64,000 nt of DNA from Cryptomeria japonica (GCF_030272615.1 NC_081409.1:913695840-913759839); one strand, 5' to 3'. Numbered from the stretch's first letter, positions 34,028 to 47,172 are shown. The notes: generated by a model from the sequence alone, not told the origin. Numbers and translations: made by a program.

Positions 34028-35788
34028 CCAGGACCTGGGACAAGAGGGACATCATCCTTAAGACATGGTAGGGATGAGGAGGACAAAGGGAGAACCCAGT
34101 GACAGAGGCACGTGCTCCTTATGACAGAGACAGATGTAATTTGACATTTTTTAGTCAGCCTGCAGGCCATACTTAGGACAGACAGTCCAATTTTGTACTC
34201 TGATATTATTTTGATATATGATATGATATGCATCTATATGATGGGATGAAATGTGTTATGACTTATGTTTACATTCAATGTATGGATGGCTTATGCACTA
34301 TTTATGTACCATTGTGGAACATGTATGGATATATTTTTATGTGTTTTTGATGCATGTATAATATGGAATGGATTAAATGCTTGATATGATGCTTGATGTG
34401 ATGTTTGATATAATGCAAATGTACTAACCAATGAATGTAGGATGTAGCATATGTGTTTGGGGAAATCGGAGCACTAGACCGAACTGACTATCCAAACGAA
34501 CAGAAGAAATGTTAGTAAGAAGAAATGAGACAGAGGACAGTTAGAGAAGAAGAAAAACTTGCTTTCAGTAATGCACTTTGTAGGTGAGAACCTTTATTTA
34601 ATGTAGAAAAATGGATGCATAGCATCATGGCATTGAAGGCTAGAGCTGAAATGCAACCCTTTTTGCAAAAGACAGACACATCACAGACAAACAACAATCA
34701 CAACAAAAAAGAAAAGGACCATGAACCATCCCTGTCACTCTAAATCACTCAGTGACATCATCGAGCAACATAGGAACTTGATCGAAGAGAAATCAGTAAA
34801 TGATAAGACTCGCTAATTCCAACAAGTCAAACAAACATCTTGATCTTCATTGCCAAAAGTTGAAAGTGTGGATAGGATGATCATGTTGTCTGGTTTCAGG
34901 ACATGTGGTACCCCGTCTAAGACAGGACACAGTCTGGTTTCGAGTATAGCACACCCTGTATAAGACCCATGATAATGTGCCAAGGATGAACGATATTAAT
35001 GTTGATGTTTGATTGATAAGACAATTTTGATCAGTTTGAATGTCTGGTTTGATTGAAAAAGGTCATCTGTTAATGCAAGATTTCATTAAAGTGCAGTGTG
35101 TGATTGCCTATCGTTGGAGGGATGCTCAATGATCTATCTTATGCACAAAGGGGATATTGTTTTGCAAAATGCTTTTTGAGATTTTACAAAAAAAAATTTG
35201 TTCATTTTTTCAGGACTTTATTTGACTTTTTAGGGATTTTTTTAGGACATTATATGATTTTTAGGGATTTTTTCAGGACATTTTTCAATTTTTTTTGGAT
35301 TATTTCAGGACATTTTTCAATTTTTTTGGATTATTTCAGGACATTTTAGATGCAAAAGTTCCAGTGATTGATCAGGACAAGGGGAACGCACCCAATGCAC
35401 ATCTGAAAGACATATATAGAGGCCTGGATCGAAACATATGCACAAGAAATGGAGTATGCAAGACAATGATGTTGACCAATCACAGGCCTAAAACAGAACA
35501 TTGGGTCAGGACAAGGATAGACACGATAAATCTTTAGAGAGAAAGCATAGCTAGAGGTCATGATAGATGACAGAGCAATGATCGTTTTTACACATGGTGC
35601 CCGTTTGCCAAGTTTTCACCAAGGTACTTGCCCAAAGTGCCTGTTTGCCAGGTTTTCACTAAAGGACGAATCATTTTTCTTTACTTTTTTTTTTGTTCTT
35701 TTCCTTTGTTTTTCACTTTTTTTTTTTTACTTTTTTTTATTTTTTTGTATTTTTTCAAGATCATGCTTGAAGAAGTGCTAATAGAAAA
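34028..35788. other. L3 non-coding stretch with T-rich repeats
   Basis: No gene is supported. At 35196-35350 a T-rich tandem array repeats TTTTTCAGGACATTTTTC-like units every 30-36 bp, and a long T run lies at about 35685-35755. The upstream part (34200-34450) is rich in ATGATATGC-like words. Confidence 0.65.
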
Positions 35789-38700
35789 TTATGCCCAGTA
35801 CTTGTGAAGGTGCATGTTGTTTACAGGATCAGACAAAGGTTCACCTTCGAGGGTGGCCAGCTGATATGCCCCCAAGCCATATGTTGTAGTCACTATGAAA
35901 GGCCCAACCCAATTAGGTTCAAACTTGCCTTTGATGATGTCAGTAGATTGTGCATTCTTGGGGTTTGCCTTTAAAACCATATCTCCCACTTCGAAGTGTC
36001 ACCCTTGGACCTTCTTATTATAAGAGCGATGAAGACAGTTTTGATATGCTTGCAAATGTGTCAGGGTTGTCTGACGTTTCTCATCTAACATCTCAAGTTG
36101 ATGCAACCGAGAGACTCTGTGCATCTCATCATCAATTAGATGTTGCAAGGAAACACGCAAAGAAGGAATCTCCACTTCCAAGGGTAAAATGGCTTCCGCA
36201 CCATACACCAAGGAATAAGGTGTTGCGCCAATAGGTGTGCGGATAGAAGTGCGATAAGCCCATAGTCCTGGATTCAACTGTACATGCCAATCTCAACCAG
36301 CGTCATTGACAACCTTTTTCAGGATCTTGATAATTGTTTTATTTGATGCTTTGGCTTGACCATTACCCTATGGATAGTATGGACTGGAGAAACGGTGTTG
36401 GATATGAAACTTTTCACAGAGTTCCTTGACATCTTTATTCTTGAAGGGATGACCATTATCTGTGACTATGGCAAGAGGAACCCCACATCGGCATATGATA
36501 TAATTCAATAGGAATTTTGAAATTTGCACACCAGTGATATAGGTCATGGGGATAGCCTCGATCCATTTTGTAAAATACTCTGTGGCTGTAATGATAAACT
36601 TGTGTCCATTTGCAGATGTCAGGTGAATCTTGCCAATAAGATCCAATCCCCATTGAGAAAAAGGCCACAGAGATATGACAGAATGAAGCTCTTGGGCTGG
36701 TGCATGAATGTAATTTCCATGGATCTGGCATTTGTAGCATTTCTTAACAAAATCGTGAACATCTTTTTCCAGAGTGGGCCCATAATACCCAGCACGAATC
36801 AACTTTTTGGCTAAGCTCAGACCATTGAAATGGCCCCCACATATACCATCATGAACCTTGTGTAAAGTTGTTTGTGCTTCGTCAGAATCCAAACACCTAA
36901 GGAGGGTATGGTCAAAGGAATGATGGTAAAGGGTGTCGGCAATGATGACATATTTGGTTGTCTGTCGGATGAAGGCTCGGCATTGGTTAGTGGAAAGGTT
37001 AGGTGGTAAGGTTTGGGATTTCAAATATTGATATACATCATTGTACCACGGGGAGTTAGGGCTAGCAAGAACGCACATCACATCTGTTGTCGGAATGTCA
37101 AAAGAAGGGACAAGCAATTGTTCGACCAAAAATTCACATTTGTCCATATTGTGGGGCATATTTAACATGGAAGCAATCATAGCCATCACATCTACTGACT
37201 TGTTTTGCATTCTTGGAACTTGACTGAAATGGATAGCCGTGAATTTTGTCTTGAAGAAATCTACCATATGCTTGTAGGGAATAAGCTTTTCATCTTTTGT
37301 TTCATAGTCATCATTCACTTGTCGGATGACTAATTGAGAATCTCCATAGACTTGTAAGTGTGTGATGTTCCAGTGGACTGCTACTCGGAGTCCTGTGACC
37401 AAAGCTTCATATTTTGCAATGTTATTGGTACAATGGAAAGTTATTCTGTAGGATTTGGGGATAGCATCACCTTGAGGGGTGACAAACAATATGCCTACTC
37501 CGGATCTGAACTTGGTATGGGACCGATCAAAGTATAACTTCCATTCATTAGAAGATGTAAGAGCAAAGATTGATTCATCTGGAAAATCGGTCAACATGGG
37601 ATGATCATCATAAATAGGAGCCTCTACAAGTTGATCCGCTATGACTTGTCCTTTTATGGCCTTTCACTCCATGTACTCAATATCAAATTCACTGAGGATC
37701 ATAACCCACTTTGTGAGGCGACCTGTCAAAGCTGCTCTGCTAAGCAAGTATTTCAAGGGATCAATTTTTGCAACCAGCAATGTTTGGTGATTTAACATAT
37801 AGTGGCGGAGTTTCTGTGTTGCAAATACCACTGCTAAGCATGCCCATTCAATAGTTGAATAATTCAGCTCACAGCCTACTAGTGTCTGGCTGATATAATA
37901 AATAGCTCGCTCTTTGTCGTTCTCATCCTGTTGGGCCAAGAGAACTCCTAGTGCCGTTTCAATTGCAGAAATATACAATATAAATGGCTTTCGTTCTATA
38001 GGAGGCATTAGAATAGGTGTCGACAATAAATAGTCCTTGAGAGCTTGAAATGTTGATTGACATTGCTCAGTCCATTTAAAAGTGACACCTTTATGCAGTA
38101 AAAGTTGGAAAGGATGACATTTGTCTACTAATTAGGCTATAAATCGGCGGATTGACTGTAGCTTTCCTTGCAGACTTCTTAGTTGATGGAGATTGGAAGG
38201 AGGAGGCATATCCATTATTGCTTTAACCTTGGCTGGGTCGACTTTGATGCCTCGGTGAGAAACAATGTACCCTAGTAATTTGCCAGCTGTGACACCAAAG
38301 ACACACTTCTTTAGATTGAGTCTAAGCTTGTAAGTTTCCATTCGGTCAAAGATTGGGCCCAGGATGGCTAGATGACTATCTCTTGTGACAGATTTGCATA
38401 ATAAGTCATCAACATAGTCCTCCATCAAAGTATGCATGAAATCATGGAAAATTGTCGTCATCGCTCTTTGATATGTTGTGCCTGCATTTTTAAGACCAAA
38501 GGGCATCACATTCTAGCAATAAGTATCCCAAGCACATGTGAATGCAGTCCTATGTTGATCTTCAGGAGCAATGCGAATTTGGTTATAGCCGAAGAAACCA
38601 TCCATCAATGAGAGCATCTCATATCCAACAGTCATGTCAACTATGATGTCTATATTCGGCAGTGGAAAGTCATCTTTAGGGCATGCTTTATTGAGATCCC

Positions 38701-38800
38701 TAAAATCTGTACAGATTCTGATGCCCCCAGTTACTTTGCTAACTGGTACCAAATTTGAAATCCAGTCTGCATAGTCAATGGGTCTGATAAAGCCCACATC
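35789..38800 (-). pseudogene. L3 Pol: reverse transcriptase, two RNase H domains, integrase
   Basis: One minus-strand frame with stops between pieces. Reverse transcriptase is at 38797-38132 (RICTDFRDLNKACPKDDFPLP, MPFGLKNAGTTYQR, YVDD near 38405). The first RNase H is at 38026-37664. The second, at 37597-37250, has Asp in LYFDRS, Glu in AKYEALV and Asp in VYGDSQLV. Integrase zinc residues (HDGICGGHF, then CYKCQ) and core (WGLDLIGKI, VTDNGHPF) lie at 36860-36368. The core tail reads GQAKASNK, so the catalytic Glu is Lys. Integrase ends at 36277-35789. Gag and protease are in another frame; the change falls near the T7 run at 38803-38809. Confidence 0.88.
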
Positions 38801-39002
38801 TAGTAATTTTTTTCAGTTCTACCTTGACCAAAAGAGCCACCTGGGGATGCATCTTTCTAAGTTTTTGTTTGATAGGCTTGGCATCTACTTTTAATGGCAA
38901 GTGATGAAGGACTAATTCTGTGTCAAGGCCAGGCATATCTATGTAGGACCATGCAAAACTGATCTTCTTCTCAAGAAAGAAATTGACAAAATCTATCTTT
39001 TC

Positions 39003-40667
39003 CTATTTTGATAGAGAAGCAGCAAAATGAATGACCTTAGGGTTGTCAGGTGTACCCAAATTTATCTCTTTAGTCATTTCCACAAGCAATGTTGATTTAT
39101 CCTGACTTGATAGGGGTATGTCCACTCTTCCACCTTTGGGCACCTCCGAGAGGTTTTCACCCGCAGGTACGTCTTTTATTTTTACTTTTTCATGATCAAA
39201 GAGTGCCTTACGGTTTTCACTCAAAGACCTATTCTTTTGATTTTTTACTTTTTCTTTTCTTTTTTGATTTTGATGACTGGAAGATGGAGTTGACTCCCCA
39301 AAATATGTTGTGGAATCCAGATCAATAGTAAATCCTGCCTTATGATCACCTTGTGGTATGCCTTCCCATAGTCCAAGGAATTCTGCAATTGCTTCATCAT
39401 TTTGAAAACAATCCAATGTGAGTGGTTCTTGTTGGTCATGTTGGATAAGCTGGGGATAGACGAGGGGCATGTCATCATCAGTTTTAAGGAGGGAGAGGAC
39501 TGAGATGGTAAAGATGTAAACATTTGTGGTATCACTATCTGAACTGCTTGTATCTAATTCAGAGCTTGGGTCCCAGAATGACTCTATCCAAGCATTAGGA
39601 CATGTTTTAGGAGGGGGAGTTATTTCATGTTTGTCTTCCATAGGCAAAACATCAGGGTCAAGGAAAACATTGTCAAGGGCACAGGAGCTAGAAGAAAAAG
39701 AACTCCACTCCCATTCATTGGAATTAGTTTCGGGTCGGTTATCCTTAGGTGTTGTTTCATCATCAGAGTCATGCCCCTTTCCACATGTGGTCACTTTGGT
39801 AGATGAGGATCCAATTCGCAATGGTACAAAACCTAACCCTAAAGTTGGAGGTCGCATCTTAGGTATAATAGGTTCTAGCCTCCTATTCTTGTTCGGGCCT
39901 AAGCCACTGCAGCCATGATATCCTTTCTTCTACAGCATAGTAAATCCTTTGCCATACAGTTCCACCGGCAACTTGACAGGTGGGGTCTCAGTTGGCTCCT
40001 TATAAATCCAATCTATGACATCATCATCTAAAGTTTCTTTGTCAAGTTCACCCCATCTTGTAAATGTAGTTGGAGGCTGATATTGAATAACTACCTTAGG
40101 TTCCTTTTGCAACAAATGTGGTTTGCCATATGATTTTGGAGATATTGGTAAATTCCCAATGAGGAATGTTTGATCCATTGAATATTCTCCGCATCCTTGG
40201 TCCTGTATCTTCAATTTTCCTTTGACAACATCTAACAATTTATTAGGATCCACATAACTATGTGAGTGGGCCTCTCTATTGACTGGGACTTGCTGCTGAG
40301 GGGGATCCTTTAGAGTAGCACAAAATTGAAATGGATTAGGATCTCCTGGAATTGTTATCTCAGTTCCACTGTAAGGATATTTAAAACATTGATGATAAGT
40401 GGATGGAACTGCTTTCATTGCATGGATCCATGGACGACCAAGAATCATATTGTAAGGGAGATCAAGGTCTAAGACCTACAAGAAAGTGTTTTCTATCGCT
40501 GGACCGACTCTGATAGGCAATGTAATTATCCCTTTAGATGGGCGCTCAGCATCATCATAAGCTTTGATTGTTATTCTTCTAGAAGCATCAATGTCGTTTT
40601 CTGTATAACCAAGGCCAATGACCACTCTCAAGGTACAAATATTAAGACCCGCTCCGCCATCTATCAA
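39003..40667 (-). pseudogene. L3 protease and downstream linker
   Basis: The protease motif MIDGGAGLN (canonical DSGA, Ser replaced by Gly) opens at 40667. The segment ILGRPWIHAMKAVPSTYHQ, typical of the protease C-terminal half, follows at 40448. The frame then continues as a long linker to 39003 with Ser/Asp-rich sequence before reverse transcriptase. Stops at 40449 and 39858 interrupt it. It shares the frame with Gag to its right, so Gag, protease and linker were one unit. Confidence 0.8.
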
Positions 40668-40793
40668 GACTCATCGGATTTTACAATTATGGACAAAGAC
40701 TTCAAGATGTAAAGGATCATTATGAGGGATCTTATCAGGTGAGATATCATTATCAAAAAATGCAACATTTTGGGAAATAGCTAGATATCCAAT

Positions 40794-42461
40794 TCAGGCT
40801 TGAAACTGGTCAACATCAATGTCTATCGGGACAGTGGACTCAATTAAAGCTTTATCCAAGACTGTGTGATGCATGGGGGACATTTTCAACAACTCAAGGA
40901 TTGATATTTGTGCAGGTGTCTTTCCTAGATGATCTAGGAGATTATACTGACTCACAGGAGTTGATTTGGGAGGAACTGCAGGAGCTCCTTGCAGGACTAT
41001 TTTGGATCGACGAGTGGTGACTGCACAAGAAGGATCTTGTCCCTTTATTCTTAGGGTGGAAACATACTCATTTGACGCGTGAAAACAATTGATGACATTG
41101 TTATAACTAGTATTTGCATAATTTGTTGTTTGGGTAGAGTTTGAAGAAGACGCTTTACCCTTGTCATGATCAAGCAAAGGAGTTTTGAAAATTGTATGAT
41201 CAGTGTTAGAGGTCGCGTTGGGTGGATCTACCTCAATTACTACTTGCTCTAACAATTCTTGAATCATATGTTTCAATTGAAAACATGACGCGGTTTTATG
41301 TCCTTTTGACCGATGGTACTCACAATATGCATTATCATTCCACCAATGCGGCTTTACCACTGGTTCTACCTTGATATCTGGTAACTTGATAAATTTTGCT
41401 TGTATAAATTGTTTCATTACTGACTCAATAGTCTCTCCCAATGGCGTAAACTATCGAGGAGGTCCATCCCTTGATTGGAAAGGTTTGCGTTGCTGGTTTT
41501 GTTGCTGGCCTTGTTGTTGATTATATTGTTGAGTGTATTATTGAGTATGTTGTTGGTATTGTGGCTGTTGAGTAACATTGCTCACTGGTGTTTGATTTTG
41601 TTCCATAGTTGACATATTAGGAACACTCAATTTCTTGATTGTGAACGGGGGTTGATTTGCATTCACTGTTCTTGCATCAACAACTCCATCATTAGTGACA
41701 TTCTTGTTTTTGTACCAAACTCTATTTCTATCCCCTGAATTGTTTGTGTTGTCACTGTCTTTGTTAAGCTTAATGATTCCCATGGCTACAAGAGCAGTTT
41801 CAATGTTCATCCCTTTCTTAATGAGTTTCTCAATAGTACTAAGACTTTTCAATTTTAGTTCATACATCATTTCTGGGACCAAATTTTGGATAAACAAATT
41901 CACTTGTTGTTCTTCAAGAATATCTAGGGAAGAACGACTATACAAGCTTCGCCATCGTTGCAAGAAAGTCACTAATGGTTCACCTTGCTTTTGCTTGGTG
42001 TTACATAAATCTAACATGGTCACGTCACTGTCAATGTTGAGCGCGAAGTGAGATATAAACTTTTGAGCCAGTTTCGACCGAGTCTTTATATTTCCTGGCA
42101 GATGCAAATACCAATCCATGGCTTGTCCCATGAGACTTCATGCAAATAAGCGCATTAAATATGTTTCCTCATAACTCACTTCAGTACATGCCGCGAAAAA
42201 TGCTTGAATGTGATCTTTTGGATTGCCATTCCCTTTATATTTCTCAAAATTAGGTGCCTCAAAATGCTTAGGGAATGGAGGCATGTATAAGCTCTTGTCA
42301 AATGGATTAGGACATAAATCTTTATCTGTGTACAGCTTCTTTGTTCCTTTGGTTTCCAATGCGTCGACTTGTCGTTGCAACTTCTCAAGCTGTTGCGCAA
42401 TTGTGTTAGATTTTGGAGGTCCATCATTAATCCTGGTGGGTACTCTTTGACAATACATCAT
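40794..42461 (-). pseudogene. L3 Gag
   Basis: Three in-frame pieces. At 42461-42138 is the N-terminal region with PNFEKYKGNGNPKDHIQAF. At 42131-41538 is the capsid-like core of the retrotransposon gag family (AMDWYLHLPG, FISHFALNID, QGEPLVTFLQRWRSL). At 41441-40794 is a knuckle-like CEYHRSKGHKTASCFQLK. Stops separate them at 42132 and 41442. It lies between the upstream ORF and protease, as expected. Known role of the family: particle shell and RNA packaging. Confidence 0.87.
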
Positions 42462-44022
42462 GTTTCCGATCGGTTTTGATGCTCTAAAATTGCCATCTTT
42501 GGTTTCTTCGGCATATAATGTTCTTGGTACACCTCTTGTTGTTGTGGTTGTGCCATGCCTTGATATTGACCTTGTTGTTGTGCTTCTTGTGGTGGCATCA
42601 TCGTATGTAGTCTAGGTTGATATTGCAATTGAGGGTGTTGTTGACATTCAACAGGCGTCAATTGCAGTTGTGAAGTATGATAGCTTGTTTGTCTTGGCAC
42701 ATATTGAGGCACATGTTGTTGATGCTGACGAATCAAAATTTGCTGACTTTGTGCCAATTGTTGTCACGGTGTAAATCCCATCATTTGCAAAAAACTTTGT
42801 TTGTGTGGTTTTTGTTGTTTCTCCTTAAGATGGGGTATGGCACTTGCATTGACTTGTTGTGTTGTTTGTCCAATCCATTGTGGTGGTTGCAAGTTTGCAT
42901 TAACTTGTAATGGGGCAGAAGGCGCTACAACTTGTTGTCGAATGCGATATTGTTGTTGTTGTACATTGTTTGTTTACACATTCGATTGTACCTTTTTTGT
43001 ATTACTCAATTGTTGCAACATTTGTTGTTGGTGCAAACCACTATCTGTAGCTCTTTGTGTCGCCATTATTGAAGGATCTGTCACAATAGTGTTTGGCAAA
43101 TATATTGAGCTTAATGGGACATAAGAACTTTGTTGCATTGTGGAATTTTTTGGACATTGGTGATATCAGGCATTCCAGTTGTGAAGCTTTCCTGCATCTT
43201 AGATTTTGATCCAATTTTATGCATGTGAGGAACCACTTCTTGTTGAGGGACAGTTGTTAATATTTGTGTGATCTTCATTTGAACTTGTGTTACAGGTGTT
43301 GTGTTAAATAATGGATTATTTATTGTCTCAAATGGTGACTTTTGAGGAATAGTCACTATCAATGCCTTTGAAGCACGTTTACTCATCAAGGTAGGTTGAG
43401 TTTCTTGTTGCACATGTTCTTCATTTGGATGTGGAGAGAAACTTAAGAACTCACCACCTTGTTGTTTTTGCACATTGATTTGCTCACTTGAGGAGGTCAC
43501 ATTACTCATCATGTCAAGATATTTTTGTGGGAACATCTTAAAGACTTTGTTCAAGAATTTATCCATCTTTTTCATTAACTCTAGATCTTGAAGGAACATG
43601 TCAACATCATCAGAAGCATCAAAATTTGATGAAGAATCTAGTTGGACATTTGGATTTGCCTCCTGTTGAATGCCTTGATCTGAACCAAATCCTTGTGAAA
43701 GAGTTTGTTCCTCATGTAATGTTTGAATTTCATGTTGTAGGTTTGGCTGATTCCAATCGAAAGGTGTGTTTCCTCTTGGTGTTGGTGGAACACTCCCATA
43801 TCCTAGTTTCATGGGTACAAATACTGGTTCATATAATGGAGGTGGTCCAAGTTGAACCATTCCATATGGTGGTAATGATGTGTTTGACAAACCTTCAATT
43901 TGTATTGTTTGACTAGTTTGAAATTGTGAATTTGATATGTTGGCAATGGGTTGATACATTCGTTTGCCCATCTTCTTAGATTTTGACCTTGTTTCAACAA
44001 GCATGTCACTATGCAAATGCAA
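42458..44022 (-). pseudogene. L3 upstream ORF, Gln/Asn-rich
   Basis: The long frame at 44022-43111 (MHLHSDMLVETRSKSKKMGKR) and the Gln-rich piece at 42757-42458 precede the capsid-like Gag region in other frames. No domain is recognisable; composition is Gln, Pro, Asn and His-rich with a basic start. Some Tat elements carry an extra ORF before gag, so this could be that ORF, or an N-terminal extension of Gag broken by frameshifts. I cannot decide which. Confidence 0.55.
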
Positions 44023-45006
44023 TATTTTTGGAATTTTTCAAGGATAATGTATGATATGCAACTAAATGCAAACTAAATAAATGAAGATGCAAATCTATGG
44101 CAAGAATGCAATCTATGTTTTTGTTGTTTTCAAGATTTTGACAAACTTTTTGGGATGCAAATCTAAAAAGAAACCCTTAGGAAATTGAAATGATGTCTAG
44201 ACCTCAAAGGACAAAAGGAAAAAATGACAATGTCTCCCCTATATATGCTTGGATACTAAGCTAGGTTTGACCAAATGACAATAATGACAAAAGGAGAAAA
44301 GATTTGATAAGGTCTAGACTTCTTAACATGACTTAGGGTTTATCAAAGATTTGGATTACTCAAGTATAACAAAACCTAGTTTTGAGACTATATGCAAAGG
44401 GAAAATTACTATGCAAATGACCCTAATATGATATGATAATGACCTAAGCTTGATGAAGAGACCTAGGGTATGCAAATGCAAATGTATGACAATGTCAACC
44501 TAAGTTTGAATTATGAAATTGTATTACTCTAACGCAAGAGGACATATGCAAATGGATGACACTTATTGATATGCAAAGGAGTATGACCTAGGTGAAACCT
44601 AACCTTTGTCTTTGTCTTTGCCATGCATAATGCCAAGGTGTTGCACAAAGAATCAGTACCAACAAAACCAAAAAGCGGAAACAGAATGCAAAACAAAACA
44701 ATTTGCAAGTAAAAAACACTGCTTTTTACCTCTATTTCTGGCCCTACACAGCCGCAGAATGTCTCACACAGGCGCAGAATGCAGTAACATAGGCACAGAA
44801 TGCAGTAACACAGGCACAGAATTCCTTGACACAGGTGCAGAAGTCCTTGACATAGGCGTAGAATGCTTGACACAAGTGCAGATTGCTTCACACAGGCGCA
44901 AAAGTTCTCAGAAAACCCTGCATTACCCTGTTTCTTGGGTTTTTCACCTACAAATCAACTCAAAAGCATGATTAGGGGGTTAGTTCACGTCGGGTTCACT
45001 AATTAA
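44023..45006 (-). other. L3 leader with short tandem repeat
   Basis: Non-coding. A degenerate array of about eight units with ACACAGGCGCAGAATGC as core lies at 44745-44905. The unit is about 20-22 bp. The rest is A-rich with repeated CCTAGGTTTGA-like words. Confidence 0.7.
44984..44998 (-). other. Primer-binding site of L3, probably tRNA-Trp
   Basis: TTCACGTCGGGTTCA lies eight bases inside the 5' LTR border (45007). As I remember it, this equals the 3' end of plant tRNA-Trp, so the minus strand would pair with that tRNA. It differs from the initiator-Met sites of L0, L1 and L2. The identity rests on memory of the tRNA sequence. Confidence 0.6.
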
Positions 45007-46518
45007 TGTAGATAGGAAATTGGAAATCATCAAAGCAATGTTAATTATTAGTCTAGTTCAATCACGAAAACTCAATTGCAATGACCAATCCTAAAAACAC
45101 TCAATAAAGACATGAAAACAAGACATCAATTCAAACGCAAACCATTGCAAACTTGAATGTCTCCTTCATGTGGCTCCATTTTCCTTCTTTCTCCTTCAAA
45201 TAGCTTTGTTTGTGGATCTCACCTACTAGTGCATAAACATGATGTGAAAGCAAGTAGACAAGATGGTAGCGCAAGAATACTAGAAGCGTGATTGATTCGA
45301 CTAGGGATCAAGGACCTTGATTGAAGAAATTCATCCAATTTATAGACAAATTGGAGAAAAGACAAGATTAGCATGAATGTGATTCGAAGGGAAATTCAAA
45401 TCAAGAATGACAATTATGACAAATTATGACAAATTTGCACTTTCTATGCAAGATTAATTGATTGTCAATTATGACAAATTACTATGTCAAAATTGATTGA
45501 TTGTCAATTATGACAAATTATGACAACTTGAAATGTCATTCCCATGAAATTAGGAGAAATATAGGAGAAAATTGAGAATTAGATGAATTAGAAATTAGGA
45601 AATTAGAAAATTGAAATTGATGAAAATTAGGAAATTAGGAAATTAGGAATTAGGAGAAATTAGTAAATTAGGAAATTAGGAATTAAGTGAATTAATTAAC
45701 AATTTTTCATTTAATTAATTCACAAAGAGGGAAGAATTAGTTAGCCAATTAAATAAACATTTAATTGTGACAAGAAGACTTAGGATAAATAAATAAATTA
45801 TTTAACCTAGAGGGAGAAATGACAAACAAGGTTAAATGAATAAATCATGAAACCCTAGAAGATGAATTAGAAATGCAAGGATGACAATTAGGTCTTGATT
45901 GAAGGATCAATTTGATCATGATTCTAACTTGATAAAAGACCAATGCTGATAAATGATTTGATTGATAAATGCACCAATTGACAAGGAACAATGACTAATT
46001 GATCCAAATTGACATGATTGAGAAAGATGACGATCGATGACAAATCGATCGCAAAATGACAAAATTGACAAGAAGACAAGGATTGATGACAAAATAGATT
46101 GCAAAACGACAAGATTGAAAATGACCACGATCGATGACAAATCGATCGCAAGACGATAAGATTGACAATGACAACGATCGATGACAAATTGATTGCAAGA
46201 TGACAAGATTGATAAGAGGACAAAACCCTAATTAGGATTGACGATGTCCAAAATGATGACAAATGAATACGCACATTGATGCGACAAGATAAGATCGACC
46301 AAAATCATGACAAATATTGTTATTGACAAGACCAAATTCGAAAGCGAGACAAATGAAGAATGCAGAAGAAGGACTCGATGCTCGCAAATGATAAAGACCA
46401 AGTGCTAATCATAGGAGAAATGTTAATGTGACGCAAAAACCCTAAAATAATGCAATGCGTCAATGCGTCAATGTTAATGTATGATTCTGCAAGCATTGAC
46501 CATTTTTAGACGTCTACA
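45007..46518 (-). repeat. 5' LTR of L3
   Basis: Begins TGTAGATAGGAAATT and ends CGTCTACA, matching 29949-31439 with few substitutions. A duplicated AATGCGTC word (about 46455-46468) and extra GGAAATTAGG units account for the slightly longer length. Confidence 0.93.
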
Positions 46519-47172
46519 GTAGCCATCCACATTCAACTGGATGAACTCCTTAATCAAAAAGAAACATCTGGAGTTGATGCATCTGAGTACCTGAGCAAGC
46601 TAAAAGATAAAGAGCTTACTGCAAAAATGATAGAAGAGGTACAAAAAGCTCTAGCTATAGGAAAAGTCAAGCTTGTCAAATTCATTGCTGAGTTGTCCCC
46701 TTAACTCAAGCATATTCTTTATTTATTTCAGAAACTTTGTACATTTTCCTTATTCATTAAAGATGTCAAGAATAAAACTAATGCAATTGAGAAAGAGATC
46801 ACCAATCTCTCCACTAAATTGACCACAGAGCCAAATTCAGTTCAGAATATTTACACCAAGCTTCAATAGCTCATGGCTCAACAGTTAGAACTCGGAAAGG
46901 AAGAACATAAGGTCGGGATGGATATAATGACCCTCCAGACATTATTCCTTCCTCATCTCTCATCAGTTCAGGAACAGATTAACCGAGCTACATGCCTATC
47001 TACTACACAAGAGGGAAACACTCTTGATGGCTTAATATCACTATTGGTTGATATTCAAGCACAAAATTCTTTAATGGAAAGTGTAAAGGATGCACTCTCA
47101 GTCGTACTCACCGATGCCCGGAAGAAGTATGAATCTATTTTTGATCAGATACCACCCCCGGATGGAAATTAA
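46519..47172 (+). pseudogene. L2 ORF2, C-terminal part
   Basis: After the right target duplication (46519-46523) the reading frame continues that of 29632-29948. It covers about 215 residues of mostly helical, Lys/Glu/Leu-rich sequence likely to form a coiled coil (LSKLKDKELTAKMIEEVQKAL, SLMESVKDALSVVL). It ends PPPDGN and stop at 47170-47172. In-frame TAA at 46702 and TAG at 46867 are Gln codons in form (CAA and CAG to stop). It is equivalent to the coiled C-terminus of L1 ORF2 at 22980-23550. Confidence 0.78.

Larger units (their letters stand above)
29949..46518 (-). mobile_element. L3, Ty3/Gypsy element of Tat type, nested in L2 ORF2
   Basis: The LTRs are 29949-31439 (1491 bp) and 45007-46518 (1512 bp), starting TGTAGAT and ending TCTACA. 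The target duplication is GCAGC (29944-29948) against GTAGC (46519-46523), four of five bases. The minus-strand order is 5' LTR, leader, an extra upstream ORF, Gag, protease, reverse transcriptase, RNase H, a second RNase H-like domain, then integrase. After that come 4.3 kb holding an oppositely oriented ORF, and then the 3' LTR. A second RNase H and an antisense ORF past integrase fit the Tat lineage. By eye about 2-3 percent of LTR positions differ, the lowest of the three nested elements. Confidence 0.92.

Noticed and set aside
44984-44998. tRNA gene fragment
   Set aside because: Only 15 bases match a tRNA 3' end and the position next to an LTR fits a primer-binding site.
46873-47172. Independent small gene at 46873
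   Set aside because: It is in the frame of L2 ORF2 and continues the C-terminal coiled coil after a stop at 46867.
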